A stretch of 64,000 nucleotides of DNA from Sparassis latifolia (taxonomy: Eukaryota; Basidiomycota; Agaricomycetes; Polyporales; Sparassidaceae): the NCBI GenBank assembly GCA_018466975.1, contig CM031559.1, positions 1,550,001-1,614,000 on the forward strand, read 5' to 3'. Shown piece after piece: positions 24,222 through 37,031 of this stretch. The notes under the pieces were generated by a model. The model was given only the letters and a program-made list of their open reading frames with translations. It was not told the origin of the DNA and ran no database searches. The translations under genes were made by a program, and so were the position numbers. Positions within the stretch are counted from its first letter, which is position 1. Each line of letters begins with the position of its first letter.

Positions 24222-25629
24222 GTGTTTCGCAGTCCGCTTTGTGATTTAGAAGTGCTCCAAATCCTACGGGAAGGCATCCACTCATTGACCTTGGTTGAGC
24301 CATGTATATCCTCAGCTTGTGCGCCGCAACTTGCACTTCTGGAACAGGTAATTGGTGTGCACACGATCCAAATTCCTGACGAGTCTTCGCCTACGTTCTT
24401 GTACATAATTTTCAACGCATTGTCTTTACAGCCCGAACCTATTAGCGCAACGAATAGTACGGAAAATCTCGCAACGTGGGGGCTTATGCTGTGGCTGCAA
24501 CTCATCTCTGAGAAAGTGACATTCTTATTTCACGAGGAGATTGTTCGTCGGCACTTCGATCCGACCTCCTCTGAACCTGACTTCCTGCTGTCGGTTCTGC
24601 GACGTCACGGCAGGTATAAAGAGGTCGATGTTGCGGATTCCTTCGTTTGTGACCCCAGGGTAGGTATCGATCGTACCGTCCAAGGACGTGGTCAGTATTG
24701 TCTACCCTGATCCTATCTGAGAATGCTAAGGTAGATGCAGTAACCCGAAATCCGAATTTCCCCCCGAAATCGCTGGAGGGAATGTTTCCGAGCCAGATTT
24801 TGCATTGCTCCTGCATCCTATTAGACCATCGGGATGGTCGAGCGTACAAAGAGACTCCTTGCTTCGTATCAGCCTAGTCCATCCTGCAGTTGTAATTGGC
24901 ATCAAGGGCCCAGCACGATGGCAAAGCAGCACTGACCCTCGGTCAGACAGACCGGCCAACTTGCAAGAACTGCTGAATGATCTAGCACTCTCGGTACACC
25001 CCAGCTTGAGCCCTCACCTCTAGAACTGGTACCTCCGCTGCGAACAAGAACACCCGAGAGACAACGGCTCGGAGCCCCTGGAGGACGCGTTCCGCCGCGT
25101 GCCCGACTAGATGATACTATTCGGCGTGATGTACGACGCCGGCAGCATCCGTCTCGTCGCCCATATGCCCTTCGTAGACAGCGCTAGCGACGGCTCTGAT
25201 CAGTGGTCCTACCTCTCCTGCGTTGTCGACACATTGCCCTTCAACCCTCTGCCGCTGGATTTGACCCCGCCAGATCTCCAGGCCTGGTGCGCAGGGAGGT
25301 TCAAGGTGGCTTTGGCACTTCTCTCCCTCTGGGACGGTATCACCTGGCCCGCCGCCATTGCGCTGTCCGAAGCAATGCACGAGTCCGAATACTTGGAGCC
25401 CACTGCTCCGCCTTCTGACCGCTTATCCGTGGATTTTTCAGATCATCTTTTCGATTACGAAGACTCTAATGACTCTAATGAGTCTCCGACAACGTCTGGG
25501 GACCAGGAATTCCAAAAGCTGGAGATGGAAGAGCTAGAGAAGAAGACGGAGAAATGTCGTCCAGTGGTGGAACGGTGGGTTGTGAATGTTGACGCCGCCT
25601 CCGCTGATGGCACAACAGATACGCGATAA
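24222..25629 (+). pseudogene. Degenerate gene of unknown function with two in-frame TAG codons
   Basis: A first open block (24222-24710) encodes LEVLQILREGIHSLTLVEPC...LLSVLRRHGRYKEVDVADSF. After an apparent intron, a second block runs in a single frame from about 24730 to 25629. That block is interrupted by TAG at 25021-25023 and 25108-25110. Protein-like sequence lies on both sides of each stop (NDLALSVHPSLSPHL, NWYLRCEQEHPRDN, DAFRRVPD, FGVMYDAGSIRLVAHMPF), so the stops look like mutations and not gene ends. No ATG in frame opens the first block, another sign of decay. The C-terminal part is acidic and coiled-coil-like (EFQKLEMEELEKKTEK). I do not recognise the family. If expressed, the part from 25111 could form a separate 172-aa protein. 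Confidence 0.6.
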
Positions 25630-25783
25630 AACTGTACATTTGTGCATTAAAAAACATCGAGACTACGGGGAGATACATTTGCACATCTAATACTTGGTAT
25701 TGCAGTGTACTCTGATATTTAAAGCAGGATTCGTACGTACCAAATGATTCTTTCTCATCGCTCCTTCCAGCAAGTCAAGCCGC

Positions 25784-27042
25784 TTAAGCGGCAATCTTCT
25801 TGCGCAGGAGCTCCTTGAGCGTCTCACCATCCTCGGCGAACTTCTTGATGCCCTCGTGCAGCTTGTCGAAAGCCATTGAGTCCTGGAGAAGTACCCAGCG
25901 GAACTCGGGCTCGTTGTCGACGTACGAGACCTTGGGCAAGGCCTGAGCTTTCGCGGCTGAGGTACGAGAAGAATCACTGTCGGCAGGCACTCTATCAACG
26001 AAAAGATGAGATTACGCACCAGCGTGGGCATCAAGCTTCTTGGGGACGGGGGTGGTCTCATTCTTGAGCTGCTCGAGCAGGGCGGGCGCGATAGTCAAGA
26101 AGTCAACACCAGCCAGCTCTTTGATCTCGCCAATCTGGAGTGACATCATAGTTGGTATCGATGCAATACCGCACTACGATCAAAACGCACGTTACGGAAG
26201 GAAGCACCCATAACAATCGTCTTGTAGCCGTGCTGCTTGTAATAGTTGAAAATCTTCCGCACCGACTGGACACCAGGATCCTGAGCGCCCTCGTAGGAAG
26301 GGCCGGGCTTGTTCTTCTTGTGCCAGTCAAGGATCTGGGGAAAAAATGAGTTTGCCAGACCTGATATGACACAACTAGCACTTACACGGCCGACAAACGG
26401 TGAGATGAGAGTGACACCAGCCTCCGCACAGGCAACAGCCTGACCGAAACCGAAGAGTAGCGTCAGGTTGCAGTGAATGCCGTCGTCGCGCTCGAGCTCG
26501 CGGGCAGCCTGGATGCCTTCCCAGGTGGAGGCGATCTTGATCAAGACGCGCTCCTTTGAGATGCCGACGGACTTATAGAGTGCGATAAGTTCCTTGGCCT
26601 TGGCCTTGGTGCCCTCCTTGTCGAAGGAGAGGCGCGCATCGACCTCGGTTGAAACACGGCCGGGAATAATGGCCAGGATCTCCTTGCCGAATTCAACCAG
26701 CTATAACGAGCACGTTGAATGCGCTGTAAGGATCAATTTCGATCAACTCACGAGTCTGTCCATTGCCACGGCGGCCTGCCGCTCGACATTACCGCCCTTG
26801 CTCTTGCCGTACTTGACGGCGTTGTCAATTAGACGAGCGTATCCGGGCTTGCTTGTAGCCGCGAGGATGAGCGATGGGTTCGTCGTGGCATCCTGCGGCT
26901 TGTAGACGTCAATGCCTACGAATACCGATCTTTAGATGAATATCTCCGATGATCAGCACGCGATGTGCCCACTCTCGAAGTCACCGGAGTCGGAGACGAC
27001 GACGGTGCCGGTTTGTTTGAGGTAGTCGAGGGACGTGGTCAT
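25784..27042 (-). CDS. TAL1: Transaldolase, 326 aa
   Basis: Pentose-phosphate enzyme transferring dihydroxyacetone from sedoheptulose-7-P to glyceraldehyde-3-P. Six exons: 26973-27042, 26752-26915, 26386-26700, 26191-26334, 26020-26134, 25784-25956. The start [22 protein letters not shown] and the next block [15 protein letters not shown] are family signatures. The Schiff-base lysine lies in [12 protein letters not shown] (Lys133). [19 protein letters not shown] and SPFVGRILDWHKK follow. The length is normal for class I eukaryotic transaldolases. It is cytosolic, since no targeting signal is visible. All active-site blocks are intact. Confidence 0.97.
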
Positions 27043-30000
27043 TTTTTCGGAGAAGATGGTGGTGGTTTAGGAAGAAGAGACCTGTACGCTGAAGAAGAGG
27101 GGCTGCTGAGTGATATCGTCGTCATCGGCCCGTGCGACCTTTGGGCTAATGTCCTTGCGCTCTTGGGGAACTCGCTCCCACCTCGCTCCCACCATCGATG
27201 GACCGTGCATGTCCTCTGTCAATTCATCTCACACATCCTCCTCGCCCGTGGTCGCAATCACTTTCTTACTCACTCTTTCACCGTTGCTTTCTCATGTTCC
27301 GACCCCGTTGATATCCGTGCACGTGCATTGGCTGAGGAGGTGAGTCTGGAAAACGCGCCGAGATTCCCATGAAATTGCCAGAACTTCCAAGCTTGGGCTT
27401 TGGTGGTCGGGATGATGGATCGTTGGACGTGAACCGGATGCATGCGGAACTTTATCGAGTGTATACAACGCTTTCGACAGATAATCGTTGGTCGGCCGAT
27501 GAGTCGGGAGGAACTTTCTCTACTCGTCAAATTAAGTATCAGCAGCTGATTATAAGTAGGTAAGGGCTTATATGTGGTGTCTACCGCGCAGCAGAGCGAG
27601 ACCAGAACTTGCAAAGAACGTGCGTAAAAGATTTTACTCCGGGTGGACTCCCAAACATAGTGACAGGCACTCTGGACTGTGTAGATGCCCGTTACGGGGC
27701 TCACACCAATTGCTTCGATATCTACAGAAGAATTCCAAAGCCTCGACCGTACCTCTAGATCTGTATGCATGCTTCTCTCCAAGCTATCATTTTTGTGGTT
27801 GAAATTCGCGCACGAAGGACTCGGCAAGTGACTCCCATTGGCCAGCAGATACTAAACGATCATGAGTTGAGAAAGTCGTGAAACCAGGAGAATGCATCCT
27901 ACCAATAGCAAGGTTCATCCTGTGTTCGTTGGGTAGATAGTTTAGGATCGTGGGTGCTGGCTGAAATGAATGCATGTATGTTGTCTGAGTTACCCAAGAA
28001 TAAACACCGATGTACGAACCTCGCTGCAATGATCATGCACCCGCAATGGCACACGTTCAAATTATCCAACGAGATAATGTCGTTGTGTGCTTGACCTCGG
28101 AAATCCAGAAATTCATTGTGACGAGCGGCTATTCGAACTTGGTAACCCGTTCAAGCCAAGGGATGCGTGTATCCGAGATCGAGCGGGCCTCCAGGACCAG
28201 ATCGAATTTGCCACGGCGTTCACCAACTACTATCACAGAATGCTTGTAATGAGTGTCAGGGAAAGTAGCGTGTGGGGAATGATTTCATCGTAGCCCAATA
28301 ATAATCAGCCGAATTCTAACGGTGAATATTCCGGACCTCCCGCTTTCAATCAGCCTTATCGTCCACAATACTCAGAGTTGATTCACCGTAAGCAAGTCTT
28401 TAATAGACAGCAGACCCTGTGGAAATTGCAGTAATGCGTCTGCATATTCTTCGGTATCAGCAGCTTATTCTACCGCACAGTGGAAATTTATAGCTCACAC
28501 ATATAGGCACACCTCCGTACGCGACGACCACATGCTCTCTCAGCCACGCATCCTGCGGAGTCTTCAAGGGGATTTGGATAAACGCCTGGGGCCCCGCCTC
28601 CCGATCCTCTTGTTTCACTTGAGCGCAGGTCCAGATAGCCGCTCGAGGGGTTGAGGCTTCAGCGGCCCTGCGCTACGACAGCGGAGCAATTCTGGGCAGA
28701 ACTGATGCGCCCACATTAAGGTGTTGCGGGACGTCAACAAACTAGACACTGGCCGCTCGTGAAACGCCTTTGCAACCGCCCACCGGAACCTTGACGTGAA
28801 GCGCACGACGTCCGATACGCCGCCCACGACGCTGAAAGCATCTCAGGCCACCAGAGTGCGTGGGCAGCGAGGCTCTCTCCACTACGCGGCATTTCTGGAT
28901 ATCATCGCCGGGGTGCACACGACCTCAAAACGACGTGATGTGAGGCTGAGGACGTGCGTAGAGGCGAGTGTGTGGCCACCGTCAAAGGAGCGCGGCCGGG
29001 AAGTGGAGGGGTTGAGCGTAGCGGTGCCTCTGCATTGACTATAGCAACACACATTCCTGCGTAACATTTCCCCCCTTCTCAGGCATAATGTTGTTGGGTG
29101 AGTTGCCCGACTTCCAGCACCTATCTCAAGCGCGACTATTATTCCGACGAGTGACATGGCGGCGGCATAAATTACAGCATCTTGAGCTCCTGCACGCGGC
29201 CGATGCTGTCAATGTACAATAGAGCACGGGAAGAAAGTGCTATTTACCTTGCTCGCAGTCGCAAGCGGGGCTTCCAACAAGCTGGCCTAGGACATTTGCG
29301 GTATCCGCCCAGGTCGCGACCAGAAGTTGTGCCGTGGGGGAACAGGTAGTCATTTCAAAGAAAGACGATTTCAAGCAAAGTGGATGGCGGTCGCAAGTGG
29401 GACACTGGAGGACAAAGGCAATTCAACTATGCTCCTCGCTCGATTGAGGCTGCGTCGTAGGCGATGGGCCGGCCCCCTATGCACCCCGGCTAATTTTTTT
29501 GACACGTTCCCGTGTCCTCCGTTAGCATCCCGCTGTTGCGGGATGAGACGCTGAGACTGCTATCAAGAGGCGATACATCTGTTGGGTCAAAGTTTGGACG
29601 GAGTATGCAGTAGCAGACGGTGCATAGGCTGTTAAAGGCATAATTCGTAGGTAAGAGACAAGGTGTGCAGCCAGCGGTTCCGCATCGCGTCCAGCTCCCG
29701 GGGAGTTTGGGCTACAGTCGGATCTCACCGCTAGCGCATGAGATGGAAATCAACACAGGCGCTGGATATAGTCATCCTCGACGTTCCAATCAATAAAAAA
29801 AGAAGAGCAGGTGGGCGCTGCGCGCCTACCAGGATACTGGCCAGCCATACTCCCCCAGAACAGCGCCGATGAGGTAAAAATATCATGCATGCACAGGGGC
29901 ACCATTGCGGGAAAATTGCCCATTTCGATCTTTATCTTGGGAGTTCATGGAGCTCCATAGTGGCTGTTGACGAGAGTAGTGCGAACCGACGGAATTGCAA

Positions 30001-31377
30001 TTGGGAGGTCGCATGGCATAGTGCGCCACATCAAAAATTTGGGGCTCACTAGCACTGACATCACCAGAGCCCGAAATTTGTATCTTTTTAATTTGTAATG
30101 GCTGAATTCTGGATAGAACTGACCGCTCGACGATGCGACATACTGCCGGTGTCCATCAAATGACGAGTGGGGGCACCTGATTCGAATTCCTACATAGAAT
30201 TCCTCGGATCTGCGAAGTGATGTGCAGGGAGGAATGGGAATCGTATTCAAGAAGGATTAAGCCTCGCCTCTGTGACTCACATAGACTGCAACCAACGTCA
30301 CTGCAATAGCTCCTCGATGACTGTCCTTGAGGCATAACGGCCCCGCAGAAGCATATGCTTCGGCAAGACATGGTAGGACACCTGATATGGTCTTTGCAGA
30401 TATTGGACATGGATGTGGTACAGTACTGGTACTGGATCTGGCCCCAGTACAGTCTTTGCTGGCCCGGTGTTTTCGTCTAATTTGAATTCTTTGTTTGAGA
30501 ATAATCAACGATCCAGTCCAATTACACTGCCTCCGGTAAGCTAATAAGGTGAGAATGTAGTATCACAGATTCTGACATGCGTACCCGTCTTCACATGTCA
30601 GAATTGGTGACCCTGACACCCTGGCTCACGCATCTAACGGTCTCCATCGTATTCAGATAGCAAAGAGAGGGCTTTCATTCGTGCGCATCATTGTACGCAG
30701 AGCGTCTTACGATTCGGAAGACCAACGGAAGACAGCCCGAGCTTATCACTTTTGCGGTTGAGTGCCAGAGGTGGCGATGCGGCCATGTTGAACTACTTCA
30801 CATATCCATATTTGGAAACACGTGTCACGGACGTAAGAAGTTGAAGGCCGTGCGGAGCTCAATAGAACGCATTGACGCTCGAATTTGTGAACTACATCCT
30901 GCTAAAGCCTAGTCGCTCCATTGGTTACAGGATGTGTCGTTATTGAATGGCCACAGAATTTTAGTAAAGCCATGGAAACACCGTGACGGTTCGACCGAAA
31001 CTCTGCACCGTCAATTATCCAGCCGCGTTGAGGCTGTATGGGGGTGGCTGTTCTGCTGTTCAATACTCCCAATGACTCAAGGAGGTATTCGGATTCTAGA
31101 TTCAACGCGCTTGCAGACCAATTATCTGTTCAGAAATCGCCGGATCCCTGCTCTGACGTCTCGCACCGGGCTGTCCTAGGGATCTGCCTATCTCGTCAAC
31201 ATCTCCGGTGGTTTCTGACTGTGCGGCAGAGAGCTAGGTGATTCCGTAACAATCCCATCATTTCGACCGCCTGCTTGGGCACATGCGGTCGTTATAAGTG
31301 TCTTATTCGGTTTATGTACCGTCACCGCGATCCCCAGATTTATTTAGGGCCACGACTGGATTTCCTCGAACCGTGAG
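27043..31377. other. 4.3 kb without a supportable gene
   Basis: Contains TAL1 upstream sequence, then only short open frames. A 64-codon plus-strand frame at 27369-27563 (MKLPELPSLGFGGRDDG) and minus-strand frames at 27787-28100 are the most protein-like. I could not connect either to further exons or to a family. No repeat array or RNA gene was recognised. Confidence 0.35.
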
Positions 31378-32249
31378 ATGTCCCAGCCTATGATTACCTT
31401 GTACGATGTTCCTTCTACTATTCCACAGCCATGGGCTCCAAATATTTGGCGGATTCGGTGAGTATAATCTTTACAGTCCAATGCTTCCCGGTGCTCACCC
31501 TTCCTCTTCAGCTTCATTTTGAATTATAAACGGCTGCACTATCGCACGACTTGGATCGATTTTTCCGATGTCGAAGCCACATTGCGCTCTATAGGCGCAC
31601 CCCCAACGTCGCTGCGACGTGACGGCCGACCAGTATACATTCTTCCTGTCATCGTAGACCCTCTGCGATCTGTGACATCCCCTGTCGTTTTGTCCAATGC
31701 CACCACCATCGCAGAATATCTCGAAACGACCTATCCTGCGCGTCCCATTTTCCCCGAGGGTTCACGCGCTGTGCAGAGCCTTTTCGTTCACCATCTTCAA
31801 GAAATTTTTGTGAAGCCCTTGCTCCCTATATTCGTGCCTCTGACACACCAGACATTGCCTGAGCGCAGTCAGGCGCATTTTCGCGGCAATGCGGGTCCCG
31901 CGCCGCCCCTGCCTGTGCAATTGTCTCCCTCACAGAAGGAACAAGCGTGGAGAGCGGTCAAGGAGCAGTTTGACTTCCTTGCCAGCATTCTCGAGAGAAA
32001 TTCACCGCCGGACGGTAATGGCATCGTAGTCATGGGGCACGATATTAGCTACGCAGATTTTGCCTTATGTTCTGTACTGTGAGTATCGTCAGCTTCGTTT
32101 TCAATGGCCCACCGTCATAACAAAATCATTGCAGAATTTGGATTGAACGTGTGTCTCCTCACGACGGGTGGGCTAGAATTCGCCAGTGGAACGGCGATAG
32201 GTGGGTCAGGCTGTATGCCACCTGCTCACAGTATATGGACGTGTTCTGA
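31378..32249 (+). CDS. Glutathione S-transferase-like protein, 253 aa
   Basis: Three exons: 31378-31457, 31512-32078, 32135-32249. The N-terminus MSQPMITLYDVPSTIPQPWAPNIWRIRFILNYKRL has the layout of a thioredoxin-fold GST N-domain of the fungal Ure2p/FuA type. VLSNATTIAEYLETTYPARPIFPEG contains the usual cis-Pro/Ser-Asp region equivalent (LSNATTIAEYLE). The C-terminal helical domain ends YADFALCSVLIWIERV. Such proteins act in glutathione-dependent detoxification, and large families occur in wood-decay fungi. The exact class and substrate are not determinable. The final exon reads through WVRLYATCSQYMDVF to a TGA. Confidence 0.88.
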
Positions 32250-32695
32250 AGTGAGGCCATCTCCTACTCAGTGTAGCCATAAAATCATCTAGTCTCGTTA
32301 CATTATATCTCCCCAGTCGGTCACTCGTTATCATAAATGCCTACGTTATGTCCTGCAATGCAGGCTTGCACCTTACTCGATTAAGGGAACGAGAGTGCCA
32401 TTTACCCTTTGCCCTTCCTGACACCAAGAAGCACTTATACCGTGTCTGAGCTCAGGTACCGTACAAGCATGAAGAAAGTTGAGTGGAAGCTGCCAAGATC
32501 GACGATTGTAAGCGTGAGAAATTCCCCGATCAATGTGGGATTAGCCCCTGATTATTGACCAGTTAGAACAATCTTACTGTCATTACAAAATGAATAGAAG
32601 CCGGTATTATTGGCGCACGATCACTTGTGATTGCTTTTCGTGAGCTTCTGCAACTCATCTGCAACTCAAGACTGGAACACTGAGATGCTGCAGAC
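32250..32695. other. Intergenic, no fe/atures seen
   Basis: About 450 bases between the GST-like gene and the LRR protein gene, with no open frame of note. Confidence 0.4.
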
Positions 32696-35600
32696 ATGCT
32701 CTCCCCGTCGCCCTCATCGTCTGCAGTAACCATCCCAACGCCTGGGAAGTCTATCCTGAAGCGTCCTCCTCCACCTCAGCAGCCGTTCTTCTCGCTCGCG
32801 CGACTCTCGAAGCTACTTCCTACACAGCAACAAACTAGCACGAGTAACGATGAGGCAACAGCGCTCAAACGAGCTCATTTTATACTCCCTGAGATGACGA
32901 CGGTATATCCAATATCTGCTGCAAATCCTCCTTCAACCCCGACCCTCAAGGAAGAGAAGAGGTCGATTGAGGAGCGCGAAGCGGAGCGGAGACGTCGGAT
33001 CGTTCGAGGAAGTCCTTCGGGTCCAGACGCCAACAGCTCTGAAGATTGGTGGAGCCTCGACAAGGTGGAATCATTCTATAGGGAGTGCTGTGCAGGCAGA
33101 GAGGAAAAACCCGATGCAGGCATCTCCGCTGCGTTTAAAGTGAGTTCGCACATCACTCTGATATTGGGCGAGATTGACTTCCAGCATGAAGCAGCATGCC
33201 GCAGGCAGTCATCCGCGTACTGTTGATCTTTCGGGAGTACAGCTTACTGTGGGATCAGCTTCAGTTTTGTCCGACGTCTTCACCATCGAATGGGGACTTC
33301 GGAAACTTGTGTTCAAGGAATGCGATTTGGATGAGCATGTCAGTGTATTCTTTACTGCCAAGCATACACTGCGTTGATGGGCGGTCTTTAGGTTTTAAAA
33401 CCCATGCTGCATGCTCTTCTCATTCCAGACAGCCTGACATTCCTCTCTGTCGCCTCTAATAGGCGACTGAAGGCTTCGGCATTCCGCTTGATTGGTGCAT
33501 ATGTTCTGAAGGTGTGTTTCATTGTGTCTGTTATATGTTATCACGCTTATATGCTGTCGAGAAGACGAGGTGCTTGCAATTCTTAGATCTGTCACAGAAT
33601 ACACTGGACAAGAGATCTGTTGAATACATCGCGGCTGCATTGCCGGTAGCTCCCAATCCTGGCCTTGTCTCTCTTCGGTTGGACGACTGTTCACTGAAGC
33701 CTGCGGCACTGGACGCGCTCGGTAAGCTTTATCGAGTTCCTCTGTGTTTGTAACAGTGAGAATCAATGCGTTATTCGTAGCTAATGTAGTGCGGAAGTCG
33801 TCACTACGGAATATCTCTCTGCGACACAACCGTATTAACGCCACGGGTGCAGTAGCCCTTGCCCTCATGATTAGGGATTACCCCGATCGGATACCTACGA
33901 CGAATGGAAATTCTGGCCCTTCGTCTCCGATAACAATTAGCCCAAATTCTTCCTCCATATTTCTATCACCACCCCAAACACCGTCATCTCCGCAAGTGTC
34001 TCTCCCAAATCCCGATAGAACGGTCACACCGCCTCTGCGCACAGGTCCAGTCCTTCCTCCACCACGTCATCCTTCTACAGCTCCGCAGACTACATATACA
34101 CCCTATGTGCCTCGTGCACGACGGGCTCCTACAGCACCTTCGCATCTGAGTTACCCTAATCCGCTTTCACCCAATGGTCAGCAGGTTCCAATCATTGCAA
34201 CATCTGCGCAAGGGGGTGTAACAGCAAGATATCCTATCTCTCCTAACTCGTCAACAATTTCTATTGTCAACGGGTCAGCGATGCCGCAACATTATGATCA
34301 TGGCCCCAGTGCTGCACTGTTGGATAAAGTGCGAGCATTAGATACTCTCCCACGGCTAGGGGCGTTGAGGACGTTGGATTTGAGGGGCAATGATATCAGA
34401 GTGAGTAGCTTCTGCATACTCGATTTTGATAGTTTGTCACATACGAGATTAGAATGGTATCGCCTATATCGCGCAAGTTCTGAAGCGCAATCGGACGCTC
34501 AAGGTACTGAATCTGAGCGAGAACAAGCTAGATATACAAGGCTTGATCTCGATCGCCGAAGCATTGGTAGAAATAATCCTACGTGATTGTTCTTCACTGA
34601 CCATATCCGTTTGTCAGAAATATAACTCGTGTCTCGAGACGCTGGACCTAAGCAAAAATCCATGCTGCGGTCCTGGGTTGGAAGGGGTTTGTTATACTTT
34701 CTATGCGCCTTCCTTTGATGTTGAGTTGTGATGTTTTTTCAGATACAGTCTCTTCGGACTGCGTTCACGCTGAATGATGCCCTGAAGCGGTTATTCCTTT
34801 CGTCTACGAATATGACCTCCGCGGGGGCAATCGCTCTTGCCGAGTTTCTGCCAGAATCAACGTCCCTTCTTCATCTTGATCTGACTTTGAACAACTTGGA
34901 CCTCGCAGGTGTCATGGCACTCAGTTCGGGTCTCAAAGCGAATCATACAATGCGATGTTTAGACTTGAACATCCCTCCAGCAGACGAGGAAATGGCTCGG
35001 TCAGTTTCCCCGCCGTTCTCGCTGTACTTGATGGTTGAATATCCTCTGCCGTAGGATGTGTCGTGATATCCTGAACTCTTGTGTCCGAAATACAGAAGAG
35101 GCGGAAAAGATCCATCAAGCTGCGAATACGGATGGTTCGAGTGGGCGTGGGCAAGCCAAGGGCTTATGGGGCATGATCGAAGAAAGCGAGTTGGCGAAAC
35201 TTATCCGGCAGGACGACAAGAAAAAGGTCGATGAGCATGTTGAAGCTTCGCCTGTGTCTGCACGGGACCCAACTGACTTGACTTCCACGGAACAGACCCA
35301 GTCTGACCTCGTTGCTCGAGCGCGCTCTTGTAAGAGCCAATTGGAAGAGGTTCTTGCTCGTTCGCCTTCGTCTTCGTCAACATCCGTTGCTTCCATTCCA
35401 GACGATTTACCGTATCTCACTGACCGGGCGAGGGAGGTGCAGAGGCTTCTCGTGGCTACGATTGAAGTGACTACCGAGGCTACTCGGCTGGAGGAGCTGT
35501 TGGTGCTCAATGATGAGCTATCGGGCTTATTGAAACGGTGTCTAACTCAACCGTCCACCCTTTCATTGCGCGGACTCGGTATCCACATCGATACTACCGC

Positions 35601-36395
35601 GCGGAATGGTGTTGGAGCAGGTTTGAATGGTAGCGGCCATGCAACAGGTGGTCCGGAGGATGGTGCGTTGGAGGATGATAACGATGACGTTCCATTGACA
35701 CCGCGGGTGGATAAAGGCAAGGGTCGCGCTCAGCCTGAACCAGAGGAACCTGAAAAAGTCCTTACGCCAACATTCTTGATCTCGGAGTCTGACGACGAGG
35801 AAGGTGAAGGACACCATATACTGCGAGCAGACACCGAGGACGCGCTCTCCCCTACGGACTTGTGCGTGCATGTATACGTATGCGACCGTTTGTTGCTGAT
35901 CACGCTCAGAAACAGATCGAGAAGCTGGGTAGAAGAAGAGGGCGAAGTCTTCCGAAAGGGAACGGTCCTACTCGGACCCGAGGAAATGGAGGGCGAATAC
36001 GACGGAGAGGAACTGCGCAGAGAGGTAAGTAACCATCTAGGTCTTCCTGTGCGTGTGAGAATTCATGATGTCTTTTGTCGTAGCTGTTGGAAGCCATGGT
36101 CGAACGGCCGCCTCCAAGAGCTGTTGTCGACGATTTCGGTACAGAAATTCCACCTGAACCAACCCCATTGCCTGCGTCGCCTCAAGACGGAAAGAGCTTT
36201 GACCTCAAGCTTCCTCCGCGCCCATACATACGCCGCTCACGATCTTCCTCGTCGACGACAAACTCAGGTGATGCTTCGCCGACTGCTGAGAATTCCCCAA
36301 TCAGCCCTGGAGGCACCAGTCCGGCTGTTGCGAGCGCTCAGAAGAGGTCGTTGTTGGGCAGAACGTTGTCGTCTAGCCCAAAAGATTCTGACTGA
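32696..36395 (+). CDS. Leucine-rich-repeat protein with a PP1-docking-like motif, 1053 aa
   Basis: Eleven exons in phase: 32696-33139, 33195-33338, 33392-33511, 33562-33721, 33781-34400, 34453-34566, 34618-34686, 34743-34999, 35055-35861, 35910-36024, 36084-36395. Near the N-terminus are GKSILKRP and KRAHFILPEMTTVYP, resembling an RVxF-type phosphatase-1 docking site with Ala in the Val position. RNI-type leucine-rich repeats follow (TVDLSGVQLTVGSASVL, LQFLDLSQNTLDKRSVEYI, LRNISLRHNRINATGAVAL, LRTLDLRGNDI, LNLSENKLDIQGLISIAEAL, LHLDLTLNNLDLAGVMAL). A ~150-residue Pro/Ser-rich insertion splits the repeats in exon 5. The C-terminal half is coiled-coil-like, then acidic, with RSRSWVEEEGEVFRKG. 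The layout recalls the PPP1R37 class of LRR phosphatase regulators. Function is inferred, not proven. Confidence 0.85.
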
Positions 36396-37031
36396 AGCGC
36401 CAAACATTTTTGTCTCCTCAGTATGTCCTCGAGCAGTTAGCTTTTCGTTACTACTGATAACAATAATCTGCATAGTATCGCCGGTTCACTTGAATTCTCC
36501 AGACCCATCTCTGCACATGTACGCTCTGTCCTGACCCCATGGATATCCCCGCATCTTATTATTACCCTCATTGACACATTCTTAGCTCAGCATACCCATT
36601 CCGTGCTATTGCTTATACTTCTATTCCGTGTGCAGGACGCAGGACCTATCACCGTAGACACATCTACGCTTACTGATCACGTTTGCCATCCAGTAAAGTG
36701 TAGATTCGCTAATAGTGCATAGTTTAGTACTGGTGATGATTAGTTGGCGACCTTCCATCTCGAAGAACTCGATATTGAGGTCGTTCGAACGGTTTCGGTT
36801 TGTCTCGAGCGTCCACAAACACAATCCGATGATTTTGGCGGACATGATTCGGCGTGGCGTGAAGCCGTCCTGCGCACGTCATCCGGGCTCTGTATACTAC
36901 TCTCTGCTGAGAGGAAGTGGGAGAGGAGTCAGACGCGGTGTTAGCTTGCGCGTGGTCACTGGCACCCACTTACAGTCCGCTGTAGCGCACCAGGTACACG
37001 CACTCTCTTCATCCATCCACACTTCGCTAGA
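36396..37031. other. Intergenic, no feature seen
   Basis: About 640 bases holding the 3' region of the LRR gene and upstream sequence of the peroxiredoxin gene. Small frames on both strands show no motif. Confidence 0.4.

Noticed and set aside
25009..25023. Treating the first TAG of the broken gene as the end of a 30-nt intron
   Set aside because: The acceptor-like CTCTAG and phase fit, but 30 nt is well below the 50-60 nt introns seen elsewhere here, and it would not explain the second TAG.
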